In this document: in pieces, positions 33,483-42,205 of the stretch
Numbering within the stretch: the stretch's first letter is position 1
How the letters are laid out: every line of letters starts with the position of its first letter
Source: Bacteroidaceae bacterium
Lineage (GTDB): Bacteria > Bacteroidota > Bacteroidia > Bacteroidales > Bacteroidaceae
Assembly: GCA_017619335.1 (NCBI GenBank)
Contig: JAFZSP010000058.1
Span: 1 to 50,238 of the forward strand
Direction of reading: 5' to 3'
DNA: 50,238 nt
Notes under the pieces: model-generated
Seen by the model: the letters and a program-made list of their open reading frames with translations, nothing else
The model's database searches: none
What the model was told of the DNA's origin: nothing
Position numbers and translations under genes: made by a program

Positions 33483-34619
33483 TCAATTTCCTAACATCAT
33501 TAGGTCACTCATAACGTCATCAGATGTCATCAGAGCGTGTGATGTGAGGCGTAAATGACCGTCCTGCAGGACCAGCCGACCCGCTTCCAAGTGTGGTGCA
33601 GCCATCCTGATGAGGTCCGCCTGACGCACCTGTCCAAACCTCTCACCGATGTGCTCCACATCCACTCCCGAGCAAGTGCGCAAGCCACACATGACAGCCT
33701 CATTGAATTGTTCTATCACTGAAAGGGTCTCTTCCGTGAACCACTTCTGGTCTTTCACGTTATGATGATTCATTGCTTCCAGATACCCTGTCAAGTCTTG
33801 ATGGTTGGCACGACGGAGGAAACAGCCGTCATAACTGTGGGCACCAGGTCCGAAGCCCATGTAAGGTCCACCCATCCAATAAATGCTGTTGTGACGGGAA
33901 TGGAAGCCAGGACGGGCAAAGTTAGAAATCTCATAATGTTCAAAGCCCTCTGCACGAGCACGTTCACACAAGCGTTCATACATCTGCACCTGCACCTCTT
34001 CCGGCACTTCCTGCACATAACCTTGCTGTCGCCAGCGGGTCAAGGGCGTTCCGTCCTCATAACTCAGCGCGTAGGCCGAGAGGTGCTGAACGTGCAGGCC
34101 GAAAGCCACATCCAAGTCGTACTCCCACGTCTGCAGGGTCTGACCGGGCAACCCATAGATGAGATCGATGCTGATATTGCTGATGCCCGTGTCCTGAAGT
34201 TCTTTCACCGCTGCCACAGCGCGAGCCGCATTGTGCCGCCGACGAATCAGGGCCAGCAACCCGTCATCAAAAGTCTGAATGCCGAGACTAACACGATTGA
34301 CCCCTATATCTGCAAGCACGTGTACAGAATCGTCTGGATTCATTTCCACCGTAAATTCCACATCCTCTTCCACATCATAATGCTCACGGATGCCGCACTC
34401 AATGCGTTCCAGCTGTGAGGCCGAGAGGACGGAAGGTGTTCCCCCACCTATATATATTGTACCCACGGTTTCGCCATTCGCTTCACCTCGCCGAGTCTCC
34501 ATTTCCCTACACAATGCACGGACGTATGCCTCCTTCTCCACCTCTCGTGTGGTGGAGTAGAAGTCACAGTAGGCACAGCGCGACTTGCAAAAGGGGATAT
34601 GAACGTAGATTCCGACCAT
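33483..34619 (-). CDS. hemW: Heme chaperone HemW-like radical SAM protein
   Basis: A 378 aa radical SAM protein with the cluster motif CKSRCAYC at Cys11, Cys15 and Cys18, the SAM-binding IYIGGGTPS, FTVEMNPDD, and NRVSLGIQTFDD blocks. Its length, and the lack of the longer N-terminal arm of true HemN, place it with HemW, which transfers heme to respiratory enzymes instead of oxidising coproporphyrinogen; this group was long annotated as coproporphyrinogen III oxidase. The -7 box ends only 10 bases before the ATG. Confidence 0.93.
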   Translation of the reverse strand: MVGIYVHIPFCKSRCAYCDFYSTTREVEKEAYVRALCREMETRRGEANGETVGTIYIGGGTPSVLSASQLERIECGIREHYDVEEDVEFTVEMNPDDSVHVLADIGVNRVSLGIQTFDDGLLALIRRRHNAARAVAAVKELQDTGISNISIDLIYGLPGQTLQTWEYDLDVAFGLHVQHLSAYALSYEDGTPLTRWRQQGYVQEVPEEVQVQMYERLCERARAEGFEHYEISNFARPGFHSRHNSIYWMGGPYMGFGPGAHSYDGCFLRRANHQDLTGYLEAMNHHNVKDQKWFTEETLSVIEQFNEAVMCGLRTCSGVDVEHIGERFGQVRQADLIRMAAPHLEAGRLVLQDGHLRLTSHALMTSDDVMSDLMMLGN

Positions 34620-34629
34620 TTTCAGGCCA

Positions 34630-34637
34630 CAAAGATA
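34630..34637 (-). promoter_or_regulatory. Promoter -7 box of hemW, 10 bases from the start codon
   Basis: TATCTTTG on the minus strand. The predicted leader is only a few bases long. Confidence 0.6.
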
Positions 34638-34751
34638 CCACTTTTTTGACGAATAGAAGCCTCCGAAATCAAAAAAAGTATAATTCGAGGGCTTTCTTCA
34701 AAAAAACATGCCTTCGGATAGCAGTTTATTAAGGAATTATTGCTACCTTGC

Positions 34752-34765
34752 GCACGATTTCGTGC
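34752..34765. promoter_or_regulatory. Short palindrome upstream of fusA2
   Basis: GCACGA-TT-TCGTGC is a perfect 6-bp dyad directly after the degenerate box TACCTTGC (34744-34751), about 86 bp before the EF-G2 start. It may be an operator or the first hairpin of a long leader. Confidence 0.35.
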
Positions 34766-34850
34766 AAAAACGAGTTTTCTGCACCAAAAAGTCATACTTT
34801 TCAAGTCAAAAACAACAAAAATTATACATTTATAAATCATCAATTCTCCT

Positions 34851-37007
34851 ATGAGAAACTATCAAACTAAAGAAATCAAGAACATTGCCTTGCTTGGCAG
34901 TGATGGGGCTGGTAAGACCACCCTCACAGAAGCGCTGCTCTTCGAGAGCGGCATCATCACACGTCGCGGTCGCATCTCCCAGAAGAACACCGTTTCAGAC
35001 TATCTCCCCGTGGAGCAGGAGTACGGTTATTCTGTCTTCGCCACGCCCTTCCATGTGGAATGGAACGACAAGAAGCTGAACATCATTGACTGCCCGGGCA
35101 GTGATGACTTCGCAGGTGCCGCACTCACCGCTATGGGTGTGACGGACACCAGCGTCATCCTCATCAACGCTCAAAATGGTCCCGAGGTGGCCACACAGAA
35201 CCACTTCCGTATGACCGAGAAGATGCAGAAGCCCGTTATCTTCCTCATCAACCGTCTGGACGATGAGTGCGACTTTGACAACGTGTTGGAACAGCTGCAG
35301 AACGTGTATGGCTCCAAGGTCGTGCCCGTGCAGTATCCCGTCAAGACGGGTCCAGACTTCAACGCTGTCATCGACGTACTGCTCATGAAGAAGTACAGCT
35401 GGAAACCCGAGGGCGGTGCTCCCATCATCGAGGATATCCCCGCCGATCAGCTGGACAAGGCCACAGAGATGCACCAGGCTCTCATCGAGGCTGCTGCCGA
35501 GCATGACGAGACGCTGATGGAGAAGTTCTTCGAGACCGAAGACCTCAGCGAGGACGAGATGCGCACTGGCATTCGCGCCGGTCTGGCTTCTCGCGGTATG
35601 TTCCCCGTCTTCTGTGTCTGTGCTGGCAAGGATATGGGTGTTCGTCGCCTGATGGAGTTCCTGGGCAACGTGGTTCCCTTCGTGGATCAGATGCCTCCTG
35701 TGAAGAACACCAACGGCGAAGATGTCAAGTGTGACCCCAATGGCCCCACCAGCCTCTTCTTCTTCAAGACCGCTGTGGAACCACACATCGGTGAAGTACA
35801 GTACTTCAAGGTGATGAGCGGTACCGTGCGCGAAGGCGACGACCTTACCAACGCCGACCGCGGCAGCAAGGAGCGCATCGCACAGCTCTTCGTCTGCGCT
35901 GGTGCCAACCGCATCAAGGTCACTGAACTCACTGCAGGCGACATCGGCTGCACGGTGAAGCTCAAGGACGTCAAGACGGGCAACACCCTCAACGGCAAGG
36001 ACTGCGAGAACCGCTTTGCTTTCATCCAGTTCCCCGAACCCAAGTACATCCGCGCCATCCGTGCTGCCAACGAGGCCGACACTGAGAAGATGATGAACAT
36101 CCTCCAGCGCATGAGCCAGGAAGATCCCACATGGGTCGTCGAGCAGTCCAAGGAACTGCGTCAAATCCTCATCAAGGGTCAGGGCGAGTTCCACCTGCGC
36201 ACCCTCAAATGGCGCATGGAGAACAACGATAAGATGAATATCATCTTTGACGAGCCCCGCATCCCATATCGCGAGACCATCACCAAGGCTGCCCGTGCCG
36301 ACTATCGTCACAAGAAGCAGTCCGGCGGTGCCGGCCAGTTCGGTGAGGTACATCTCATCGTGGAGCCCTACGTGGAAGGTGAGCCCATCAAGGAAGTCTA
36401 TCGCTTCGGCAACCAGGAATACCGCATCACTGCCAAGAGCGAAGATGTTACAGAACTGGAGTGGGGCGGCAAGCTGGTGTTCATCAACTCCGTCGTGGGT
36501 GGTGCCATCGATGCTCGCTTCATGCCGGCAATCCTCAAGGGTGTGATGTCCAAGATGGAGCAGGGCCCGCTGACAGGCTCCTATGCCCGTGACGTTCGCG
36601 TCATCGTCTATGACGGTAAGATGCACCCCGTGGACAGCAATGAACTTTCCTTCATGCTCGCTGGCCGTAACGCTTTCGTTCAGGCCTTCCGCGAAGCTGC
36701 TCCGAAGCTGCTGGAGCCCATCTATGATGTGGAAATCTTCGTCCCCAGCGACAAGATGGGTGATGTGATGTCCGACATTCAGGGCCGTCGTGGTATGATT
36801 ATGGGTATGACTTCCGAGAACGGTTATGAGAAACTCACCGCCAAGGTGCCCTTGAAAGAAATGTCCAGCTACAGCACCTCGCTGAGCTCCATCACTGGTG
36901 GCCGCGCCAGCTTCGTGATGAAGTTCTCCAGCTATGAGCTTGTGCCCGCCGACGTTCAGCAGAAACTGCAGAAAGAATTCGAAGAAAGCCAGAAGGAGGA
37001 CAATTGA
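34851..37007 (+). CDS. fusA2: Elongation factor G paralogue EF-G2
   Basis: A 718 aa translocase of the EF-G family. The P-loop is GSDGAGKT (16-23) in place of the usual AHIDAGKTT. The G3 motif is DCPGS (80-84) where canonical EF-G has DTPGH, so the catalytic His is Ser84. The switch I RGITI motif is absent, and G4 is NRLD (134-137). Domains II-V follow at normal length, ending in the domain IV/V blocks LPxxxxGSYARDVRV-like and GRRGMIMGM. A Bacteroides EF-G2 lacking GTPase activity and needed under carbon limitation has been described, and these changes fit that type. The start at 34851 follows a short ATAAATCATCAATT leader segment. A strong terminator follows. Confidence 0.9.
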   Translation: MRNYQTKEIKNIALLGSDGAGKTTLTEALLFESGIITRRGRISQKNTVSDYLPVEQEYGYSVFATPFHVEWNDKKLNIIDCPGSDDFAGAALTAMGVTDTSVILINAQNGPEVATQNHFRMTEKMQKPVIFLINRLDDECDFDNVLEQLQNVYGSKVVPVQYPVKTGPDFNAVIDVLLMKKYSWKPEGGAPIIEDIPADQLDKATEMHQALIEAAAEHDETLMEKFFETEDLSEDEMRTGIRAGLASRGMFPVFCVCAGKDMGVRRLMEFLGNVVPFVDQMPPVKNTNGEDVKCDPNGPTSLFFFKTAVEPHIGEVQYFKVMSGTVREGDDLTNADRGSKERIAQLFVCAGANRIKVTELTAGDIGCTVKLKDVKTGNTLNGKDCENRFAFIQFPEPKYIRAIRAANEADTEKMMNILQRMSQEDPTWVVEQSKELRQILIKGQGEFHLRTLKWRMENNDKMNIIFDEPRIPYRETITKAARADYRHKKQSGGAGQFGEVHLIVEPYVEGEPIKEVYRFGNQEYRITAKSEDVTELEWGGKLVFINSVVGGAIDARFMPAILKGVMSKMEQGPLTGSYARDVRVIVYDGKMHPVDSNELSFMLAGRNAFVQAFREAAPKLLEPIYDVEIFVPSDKMGDVMSDIQGRRGMIMGMTSENGYEKLTAKVPLKEMSSYSTSLSSITGGRASFVMKFSSYELVPADVQQKLQKEFEESQKEDN

Positions 37008-37060
37008 TAGTCCTCCTCCTGTGCCCCTTCAGTGGCACAGCGAACGGCATCATCAAAAAA

Positions 37061-37097
37061 ACTCCCCCACCCTTTTGCGGTGGAGGAGTTCTTTTTT
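37061..37097. terminator. Bidirectional terminator between fusA2 and the DUF4827 gene
   Basis: ACTCCCCCACC and GGTGGAGGAGT pair around a short loop and are followed by TTCTTTTTT on plus and by TTTTTTT on minus. It serves the two convergent genes. Confidence 0.9.
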
Positions 37098-37134
37098 ATG
37101 GGGAGCCCCTATGGTCTTTAAGATGTGGTGGACA

Positions 37135-37851
37135 TCACTTGTCTGCTTCCTGGAAGGTAATCTCGTAGAAAGTGGGATAGACGCTTTGGCGGGCCTTGGC
37201 TGTTCCCTTGGTGTGGGGAACAATCAGACGGACTTTGGAAATCTCGTCACCGTCCTTCTGGAGACGTCCGATGTGGATATAGGTGAAAGGCACGAGCCAT
37301 CCTGCGGGCACTTCTGTAGAGCCATAGAAGCGGTACATCGCTCCTCCTCCTTCGGTTCCTCTGGTGATGTTGAAGGTGGCGGTGAAGGTGCCATAGGTAT
37401 TGGAAATATCAATGTAATCCGGCGTAGTGGCGAAATAGGGGACCCTGTTGGTGGATTGAACAGAGTCTGCCATAATGTTGAACTCCAGGTAACGGGCTAT
37501 CACACACTTGTTGTCTCCAGATTCCAACTTTCCGCCGACACCCTTGCGGACAATCTGCATATAGACGCCCGTGCTCCCGAAAAGCACATACTCATTGTTC
37601 TCCAGCCTCGTGACACTGTCCTGACGCAGGAACTGTGCCTCGTCAATGACATTGATGCGTCCCACGCTCACGACGGTGTCACCATCGCTGTTGACAATCT
37701 GCACGTCACGGGTGAGAAAATTGTTGATGGCATCACGTTCTCTCTCCTTCTGTTTGGCGTAAGTCTCGTCACTGCTGCATGACCAGAGGCCAACGGCCAA
37801 CAAAGAAAGGAGGGAAACAAAAACCGTTAATCGCCTGCTATTTCTTGTCAT
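37135..37851 (-). CDS. DUF4827 lipoprotein
   Basis: A 238 aa protein with a lipoprotein signal (lipobox GLWSC, Cys25), so it is probably membrane anchored. The body starts with a charged helix (ETYAKQKERERDAINNFLTRD) and continues with beta-rich blocks. It resembles the DUF4827 family, which has been compared with FKBP-type isomerases; I see no clear active site. The start at 37851 is 1 bp after the stop of the CapD-like gene, indicating cotranscription, although the frame is open upstream. Confidence 0.78.
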   Translation of the reverse strand: MTRNSRRLTVFVSLLSLLAVGLWSCSSDETYAKQKERERDAINNFLTRDVQIVNSDGDTVVSVGRINVIDEAQFLRQDSVTRLENNEYVLFGSTGVYMQIVRKGVGGKLESGDNKCVIARYLEFNIMADSVQSTNRVPYFATTPDYIDISNTYGTFTATFNITRGTEGGGAMYRFYGSTEVPAGWLVPFTYIHIGRLQKDGDEISKVRLIVPHTKGTAKARQSVYPTFYEITFQEADK

Positions 37852-37852
37852 C

Positions 37853-39829
37853 TTACTTCTCCTGCTCCTTCTCCTTTTTCTCCAGTTCTTCACGCTCCTC
37901 TGCCAGTTCCTTGTCCAGCACTTCATAATCCGACTGCTGGCTTATGTACTCAGGCACCATCTTCTTCATGAGCCTGACTGTTTCCATATCGTCAAACTGC
38001 AAGCTCTGATCAATCAGCGCCTGGATGGTCTGGCAGACTTCATCATAGTCATACTCACGCACCTTGGCAACCTTAATCTTGGGACTGAGCTTCTCGTTAT
38101 TGGATTTCTTCGTGGTTTCTGCTTCATTGAGCACCTCTTCATAGAGTTTCTCACCATCACGAAGTCCTGTGAATTTGACTTCCACGTTGGTAGCACCAGA
38201 GAGTTGAATCATGCGACGCGCCAGTTCTGCAATCTTCACTGGTTTTCCCATATCGAAGACAAAGATTTCTCCTCCGTTGCCCATCGTTCCTGCCTCCAGC
38301 ACCAGCTTGCAGGCCTCTGGAATCAACATGAAGAAGCGTATAATGTCTGGATGTGTGACGGTGACGGGACCACCCTTCTTGATTTGCTCGCGGAAAAGGG
38401 GAATCACGCTGCCGTTGCTGCCCAACACATTTCCGAATCGGGTGGTCACGAACTCTGTGGAGCCCTTCACCTTTCCTTCCAAGATGGCCTTGTTGAGGCT
38501 CTGGCAGTAAATCTCACAGATGCGCTTGCTACATCCCATCACGTTGGTGGGGTTGACAGCCTTGTCTGTGGAAATCATCACGAATTTCTTGACGCCATAC
38601 TTCACAGAAAGGTCTGCTATCACGCGCGTACCTTTTATATTATTAAGGACAGCCTCGCTGGGATTGTCCTCCATCATGGGGACGTGCTTGTAGGCTGCAG
38701 CATGGAAGACGAAATCTGGCTGATATGCCTGGAAGATATGCTCCATGCGTTCCTCATTAGTGATGCTGGTGACAACAGTCTCTGCCTTGACATCGGCAAA
38801 ATCGCGTGCCATCATCAGTCGGATGTCATGCTGTGGCGTCTCCGCCTCGTCAATAAGCATGAGGCTCTGTGGTGCAAACTTAGCCACCTGTCTGACGATT
38901 TCCGAGCCTATGCTGCCTGCGGAACCAGTGATGAGAATTTTCTTTCCCTTCAGCACCTTCTCTATCTCGTCCAGGTTCACCTGTATCTCGTCACGCGGCA
39001 GGAGGTCTTCGATATCCACCTCCTTGATTTCTTGAGGGTTGATGGGACTGTTCTCGTCCCATTTGTGTGCCACATCAGTCATATAAATCAGAATGCCGGC
39101 ATCAATCAGGCGGTTCACCATGTCTGAATTATTGGTGAAACGTGAACGCTTGAGCGGAGAAACGAGCAAGGTTCCCACACCTTTTTCCTTCATGTGCTCC
39201 ACGAGTTTCTCATCGTTCTTGAACACTTGCACACCTTGCAGCATGTGCCCTGTCATATCGTCGGCATCACTGACAAATCCCCTCAGGACAAAGCGCTGCG
39301 GCTGACCAGAGCGAATGCTCTTGGCAAGAGCGATACCTCCCGACTTCACGCCATAGATGAATACGCCCTTCAGGGCCTGTTCCTCGCGAATCTTGTCAAA
39401 GATGTACTTGACCACGATGCGCATGGAGCACATGATGCCTGTGGCCAGGATAAACATGAAGATCAGCTCCTTCACCCGCAGAGGTTCCTCCAGCCAGTTT
39501 GGTTCAAAGACCCATCGAAGGACTGCCACGCAGCAGACACCGATGAGGTTGGCAATACCCACGCGGTAGAGGTCAGAGAAAGAGGAATAACGCAAGACCC
39601 CCGAATAGGTGTGGGTAATGCGGAATCCGAGTATAAAAAAGATGAGGTAGAAGAGCAGCGTTCCCATGAGTGGTCCGAAGGCCACCACGGTTGTGTTGAT
39701 GCCGTGATCCAGTGCATAGCAGAAGACACCTGCAAAGAGCACCGCCAGACAATCGAAGAGAAAGATACACCAATACGGCAATGCCGCTTTGCTGAAGTAC
39801 CAGTTGAAGAACTTATAAAGGGAATTCAT
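37853..39829 (-). CDS. Membrane CapD/PglF-type nucleotide-sugar 4,6-dehydratase
   Basis: A 658 aa inner-membrane enzyme. Four N-terminal helices (about 15-150) are followed by a Rossmann-like regulatory region and the extended SDR domain with GSAGSIGSE from residue 302. The catalytic loop reads MGCSKRICE (431-439), so the usual SDR Tyr is replaced by Met as in the PglF/FlaA1/CapD inverting and non-inverting dehydratases that act on UDP-GlcNAc. AAAYKHVPMMEDNPSEAVLNN is the family hallmark. A charged Glu/Lys tail ends the protein. Likely function: first step in making a modified amino sugar for capsule, O-antigen or glycoprotein. No other glycan genes are adjacent. Confidence 0.93.
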   Translation of the reverse strand: MNSLYKFFNWYFSKAALPYWCIFLFDCLAVLFAGVFCYALDHGINTTVVAFGPLMGTLLFYLIFFILGFRITHTYSGVLRYSSFSDLYRVGIANLIGVCCVAVLRWVFEPNWLEEPLRVKELIFMFILATGIMCSMRIVVKYIFDKIREEQALKGVFIYGVKSGGIALAKSIRSGQPQRFVLRGFVSDADDMTGHMLQGVQVFKNDEKLVEHMKEKGVGTLLVSPLKRSRFTNNSDMVNRLIDAGILIYMTDVAHKWDENSPINPQEIKEVDIEDLLPRDEIQVNLDEIEKVLKGKKILITGSAGSIGSEIVRQVAKFAPQSLMLIDEAETPQHDIRLMMARDFADVKAETVVTSITNEERMEHIFQAYQPDFVFHAAAYKHVPMMEDNPSEAVLNNIKGTRVIADLSVKYGVKKFVMISTDKAVNPTNVMGCSKRICEIYCQSLNKAILEGKVKGSTEFVTTRFGNVLGSNGSVIPLFREQIKKGGPVTVTHPDIIRFFMLIPEACKLVLEAGTMGNGGEIFVFDMGKPVKIAELARRMIQLSGATNVEVKFTGLRDGEKLYEEVLNEAETTKKSNNEKLSPKIKVAKVREYDYDEVCQTIQALIDQSLQFDDMETVRLMKKMVPEYISQQSDYEVLDKELAEEREELEKKEKEQEK

Positions 39830-39919
39830 GTGGTGTTCTCAGAGAATTTTGGAGTGATGGATATTTGTGAATAAACACTTTTGCTTAAAAAAGCGGCATT
39901 TCTGCACACTTTTGCGCCG

Positions 39920-39950
39920 CAAAGGTACATCATTATTTTCAATAATCAAA
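39920..39950 (-). promoter_or_regulatory. Promoter of the CapD-like gene
   Basis: TTTG (39947-39950), 19 bp spacer, TACCTTTG (39920-39927) on the minus strand. The leader is about 85 bases. Confidence 0.85.
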
Positions 39951-39997
39951 GAAAAGTGAGAAAAAAATCAAAAAATTGCACTTTTTCTTCGAAATTG

Positions 39998-40028
39998 TTT
40001 GTGAATTCAGGAAAAAGCAGTACCTTTG
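39998..40028 (+). promoter_or_regulatory. Promoter of the rplM-rpsI-rpsB-tsf cluster
   Basis: TTTG (39998-40001), 19 bp spacer, TACCTTTG (40021-40028) followed by CACGCC. Confidence 0.88.
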
Positions 40029-40034
40029 CACGCC

Positions 40035-40197
40035 GATTATTATCAGAGAAGCCCCTAATGGGCTGTATTTCTGTGTGTTAATAGCTTTTCCGTTGGCCTG
40101 GGAGAGTGGTTAGTGAATCACAGAATTTGAAAAGCGTGCCGGTGAGAGCTCCGGTGATGTAAAACTTAGTAGTAAAAATAACAATTATCAACGAAGA
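40035..40197 (+). ncRNA. Structured rplM leader, candidate ribosomal-protein autoregulatory RNA
   Basis: About 160 bases lie between the predicted transcription start and rplM. Pairing seen: AGCCC/GGGCT (40050-40064, 5-base loop), TTCTGTG (40069-40075) with CACAGAA (40119-40125) enclosing a long arm, and a CCGG..CCGG hairpin near 40140-40155. Leaders that bind L13 or its partner are known for rplM operons in Bacteroidia; membership could not be tested here. Confidence 0.5.
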
Positions 40198-40659
40198 ATG
40201 GACACTTTAAGTTACAAGACCATTTCTGCCAACAAGGTGACCGCACAGAAAGAATGGGTCGTGGTGGATGCCACCGACCAGATTTTGGGTCGCCTCGCCA
40301 CGAAGGTGGCAAAGCTGCTGCGGGGCAAGTACAAGCCCAGCTTCACACCTCATGTAGATTGCGGTGACAACGTCATCATCATTAATGCCTCCAAGATTCA
40401 GCTGACAGGCAAGAAGATGACAGACCGCGTATATCTCCGTTACAGCATGTATCCCGGCGGTCAGAAGGCCAGCACGCCTGCTGAAATCATCGCCAAGCCC
40501 AACGGTTACGAGAAGCTCGTTCGCCGTGTGGTCAAGGGCATGCTCCCCAAAAACAAACTGGCCAGCCACGTGATCAACAACCTCTATATCTATGAGGGTC
40601 CCGAGCACAAGCATGAGGCACAGAGCCCCAAGGCCATTGATATTAACCTCTACAAGTAA
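40198..40659 (+). CDS. rplM: 50S ribosomal protein L13
   Basis: A 153 aa ribosomal protein at full family length, with VVDATDQILGRLATKVAKLLRGK near the N-terminus, the conserved YRHSxYPGG-like block here YSMYPGGQKASTPAE, and VKGMLPKNKLA. L13 is an early-assembling 23S rRNA binder. First gene of the cluster, with rpsI 6 bp downstream. Confidence 0.98.
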   Translation: MDTLSYKTISANKVTAQKEWVVVDATDQILGRLATKVAKLLRGKYKPSFTPHVDCGDNVIIINASKIQLTGKKMTDRVYLRYSMYPGGQKASTPAEIIAKPNGYEKLVRRVVKGMLPKNKLASHVINNLYIYEGPEHKHEAQSPKAIDINLYK

Positions 40660-40665
40660 ACAGAA

Positions 40666-41052
40666 ATGGCAGTAGTTAATGCATTAGGTCGCCGCAAGTG
40701 CGCCGTAGCCCGCGTTTATGTGACAGAGGGCAATGGTAAGATTACCATCAACAAGAAAGAGCTCACAGAATACTTCCCCAGCACCATCCTGCAATATGTG
40801 GTCAAGCAGCCTCTGAACCTGCTGGATGCAGCCGAGAAGTATGACATCAAGGTCAACCTCTTCGGTGGCGGTTATACCGGCCAGAGCCAAGCCCTGCGCC
40901 TCGCCATCGCCCGTGCGCTCGTTAAGATTAATGCCGAGGACAAGAAAGCCCTTCGCTCGGAAGGTTTCATGACCCGCGACCCTCGCGCCGTGGAACGCAA
41001 GAAGCCCGGACAGCCCAAGGCACGTCGTCGTTTCCAGTTCAGCAAACGCTGA
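40666..41052 (+). CDS. rpsI: 30S ribosomal protein S9
   Basis: A 128 aa protein ending in the conserved basic tail (KKPGQPKARRRFQFSKR) that reaches the P-site tRNA; GRRKCAVARVYV and GGGYTGQSQALRLAIARALV are family hallmarks. The gap to rplM is 6 bp, so the pair is translated from one message. Confidence 0.98.
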   Translation: MAVVNALGRRKCAVARVYVTEGNGKITINKKELTEYFPSTILQYVVKQPLNLLDAAEKYDIKVNLFGGGYTGQSQALRLAIARALVKINAEDKKALRSEGFMTRDPRAVERKKPGQPKARRRFQFSKR

Positions 41053-41057
41053 TTCGA

Positions 41058-41086
41058 TTTACTATTTACGAATTTACTATTTACTA
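41058..41086. repeat. Heptamer tract after rpsI (TTTACTA x4)
   Basis: Three TTTACTA units and one 8-bp TTTACGAA variant begin 5 bp after the rpsI stop. It forms an inverted pair with 41144-41172. Confidence 0.85.
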
Positions 41087-41143
41087 TTTGTTTTCCTTCC
41101 ACTCTCTTGGATTTCGGCATTCAGAGACAGGACAAGCAAAATT

Positions 41144-41172
41144 GTAAATCGTAAATTGTCAAATCGTAAATG
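41144..41172. repeat. Heptamer tract before rpsB (GTAAATC family), inverted relative to 41058-41086
   Basis: Units GTAAATC, GTAAATT, GTCAAATC (8 bp), GTAAATG. The arms could pair in RNA around a 57-base segment. Confidence 0.85.
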
Positions 41173-41280
41173 ACAGTGTTTAGTATCTAAATCGTGCGGA
41201 TTCCTCTTGGACTACCGCAGGATTGGTTAGCGTTTTTAACCCCAAAAGAAAGTAAACCAAACATTCAACAACAAAACATT

Positions 41281-42075
41281 ATGTCAAGAACAAACTTTGA
41301 TACACTCCTTGAGGCTGGTTGCCACTTCGGACACCTCAAGCGCAAGTGGAATCCCGCCATGGCTCCTTACATCTTCATGGAGAAGAATGGCATTCACATT
41401 ATCGACCTTCACAAGACTGTTGTGAAGATTGACGAGGCCGCCGAGGCTCTCAAGAACATCGCCAAGAGCGGTCGCAAGATCCTCTTCGTTGCTACTAAGA
41501 AACAGGCCAAGCCCGTGGTGGCTGAGAAAGCTACCTCCATCAACATGCCCTACGTCATCGAGCGCTGGCCCGGTGGCATGCTCACCAACTTCGCCACCAT
41601 CCGCAAGGCTGTGAAGAAGATGGCCAATATCGACAAGCTCACAGCTGATGGCACCTACGCCAACCTCAGCAAGCGCGAGGCTCTGCAGATCAGCCGTCAA
41701 CGCGCCAAGCTGGAGAAGAACCTTGGTAGCGTGGCCGACCTCACCCGTCTGCCCGCCGCCCTCTTCGTGGTTGATGTGCTGAAAGAGCAGATTGCCGTTC
41801 GCGAAGCTAATCGTCTGGGCATCCCCGTCTTCGGTATCGTGGACACCAACTCCAACCCCGACAACGTTGACTTCGTGATTCCTGCCAACGATGACGCCAA
41901 CAAGTCCATCGAGGTCATTCTGGAAGCTTGCTGCGAGGCCATCGCAGAAGGCATCGAGGAGCGCAAGGCAGAGCGCGTAGATACTGAAGCCGCCGGCGAA
42001 GAGAAAGCCGAGGCCGCCAGCGCACGCGTGGAGGAAGAAGCAGCTGAAGAGGCAGAAACTTCTGCAGAGGAGTAA
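41281..42075 (+). CDS. rpsB: 30S ribosomal protein S2
   Basis: A 264 aa protein starting MSRTNFDTLLEAGCHFGHLKRKWNP, with the conserved IIDLHKTV, FVATKKQA, ERWPGGMLTNF and PVFGIVDTNSNPDNVDFVIPANDDA blocks. The last 40 residues are an acidic Glu/Ala-rich extension. The ATG at 41281 is chosen because the upstream open frame lacks homology. The 228 bp gap after rpsI holds two opposed heptamer tracts, and a separate promoter was not recognised. Confidence 0.97.
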   Translation: MSRTNFDTLLEAGCHFGHLKRKWNPAMAPYIFMEKNGIHIIDLHKTVVKIDEAAEALKNIAKSGRKILFVATKKQAKPVVAEKATSINMPYVIERWPGGMLTNFATIRKAVKKMANIDKLTADGTYANLSKREALQISRQRAKLEKNLGSVADLTRLPAALFVVDVLKEQIAVREANRLGIPVFGIVDTNSNPDNVDFVIPANDDANKSIEVILEACCEAIAEGIEERKAERVDTEAAGEEKAEAASARVEEEAAEEAETSAEE

Positions 42076-42079
42076 AGGA

Positions 42080-42107
42080 AAAGTTTAAAGTTTAAGGTTG
42101 AAAGTTT
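42080..42107. repeat. Heptamer tract after rpsB (AAAGTTT x4)
   Basis: Units AAAGTTT, AAAGTTT, AAGGTTG, AAAGTTT begin 5 bp after the rpsB stop. A partial inverted copy (TTGAACTTTAGAC) lies near 42158-42170. Confidence 0.85.
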
Positions 42108-42175
42108 AATGTAATATCTTTCTGCGATAACAAGAGAGAAAACAGTGGACTTTTACCTTGAACTTTAGACAATCT

Positions 42176-42203
42176 TCATTAATCATTAAACATTAATCTT
42201 TCA
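42176..42203. repeat. Heptamer tract before tsf (TCATTAA family)
   Basis: Units TCATTAA, TCATTAA, ACATTAA, TCTTTCA end 3 bp before a GC-rich hairpin that precedes tsf. Confidence 0.75.
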
Positions 42204-42205
42204 AC

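Larger units (their letters stand above)
39830..40197. other. Divergent promoter region and rplM leader
   Basis: This 368 bp gap holds two complete opposing promoters (39920-39950 on minus; 39998-40028 on plus) and about 165 bp of rplM leader. No coding region is visible. Confidence 0.75.

Noticed and set aside
34744..34751. TACCTTGC as the fusA2 -7 box
   Set aside because: It lacks the TTTG of the consensus and there is no -33 match; it may still be a regulated weak promoter, but I do not annotate it as one.
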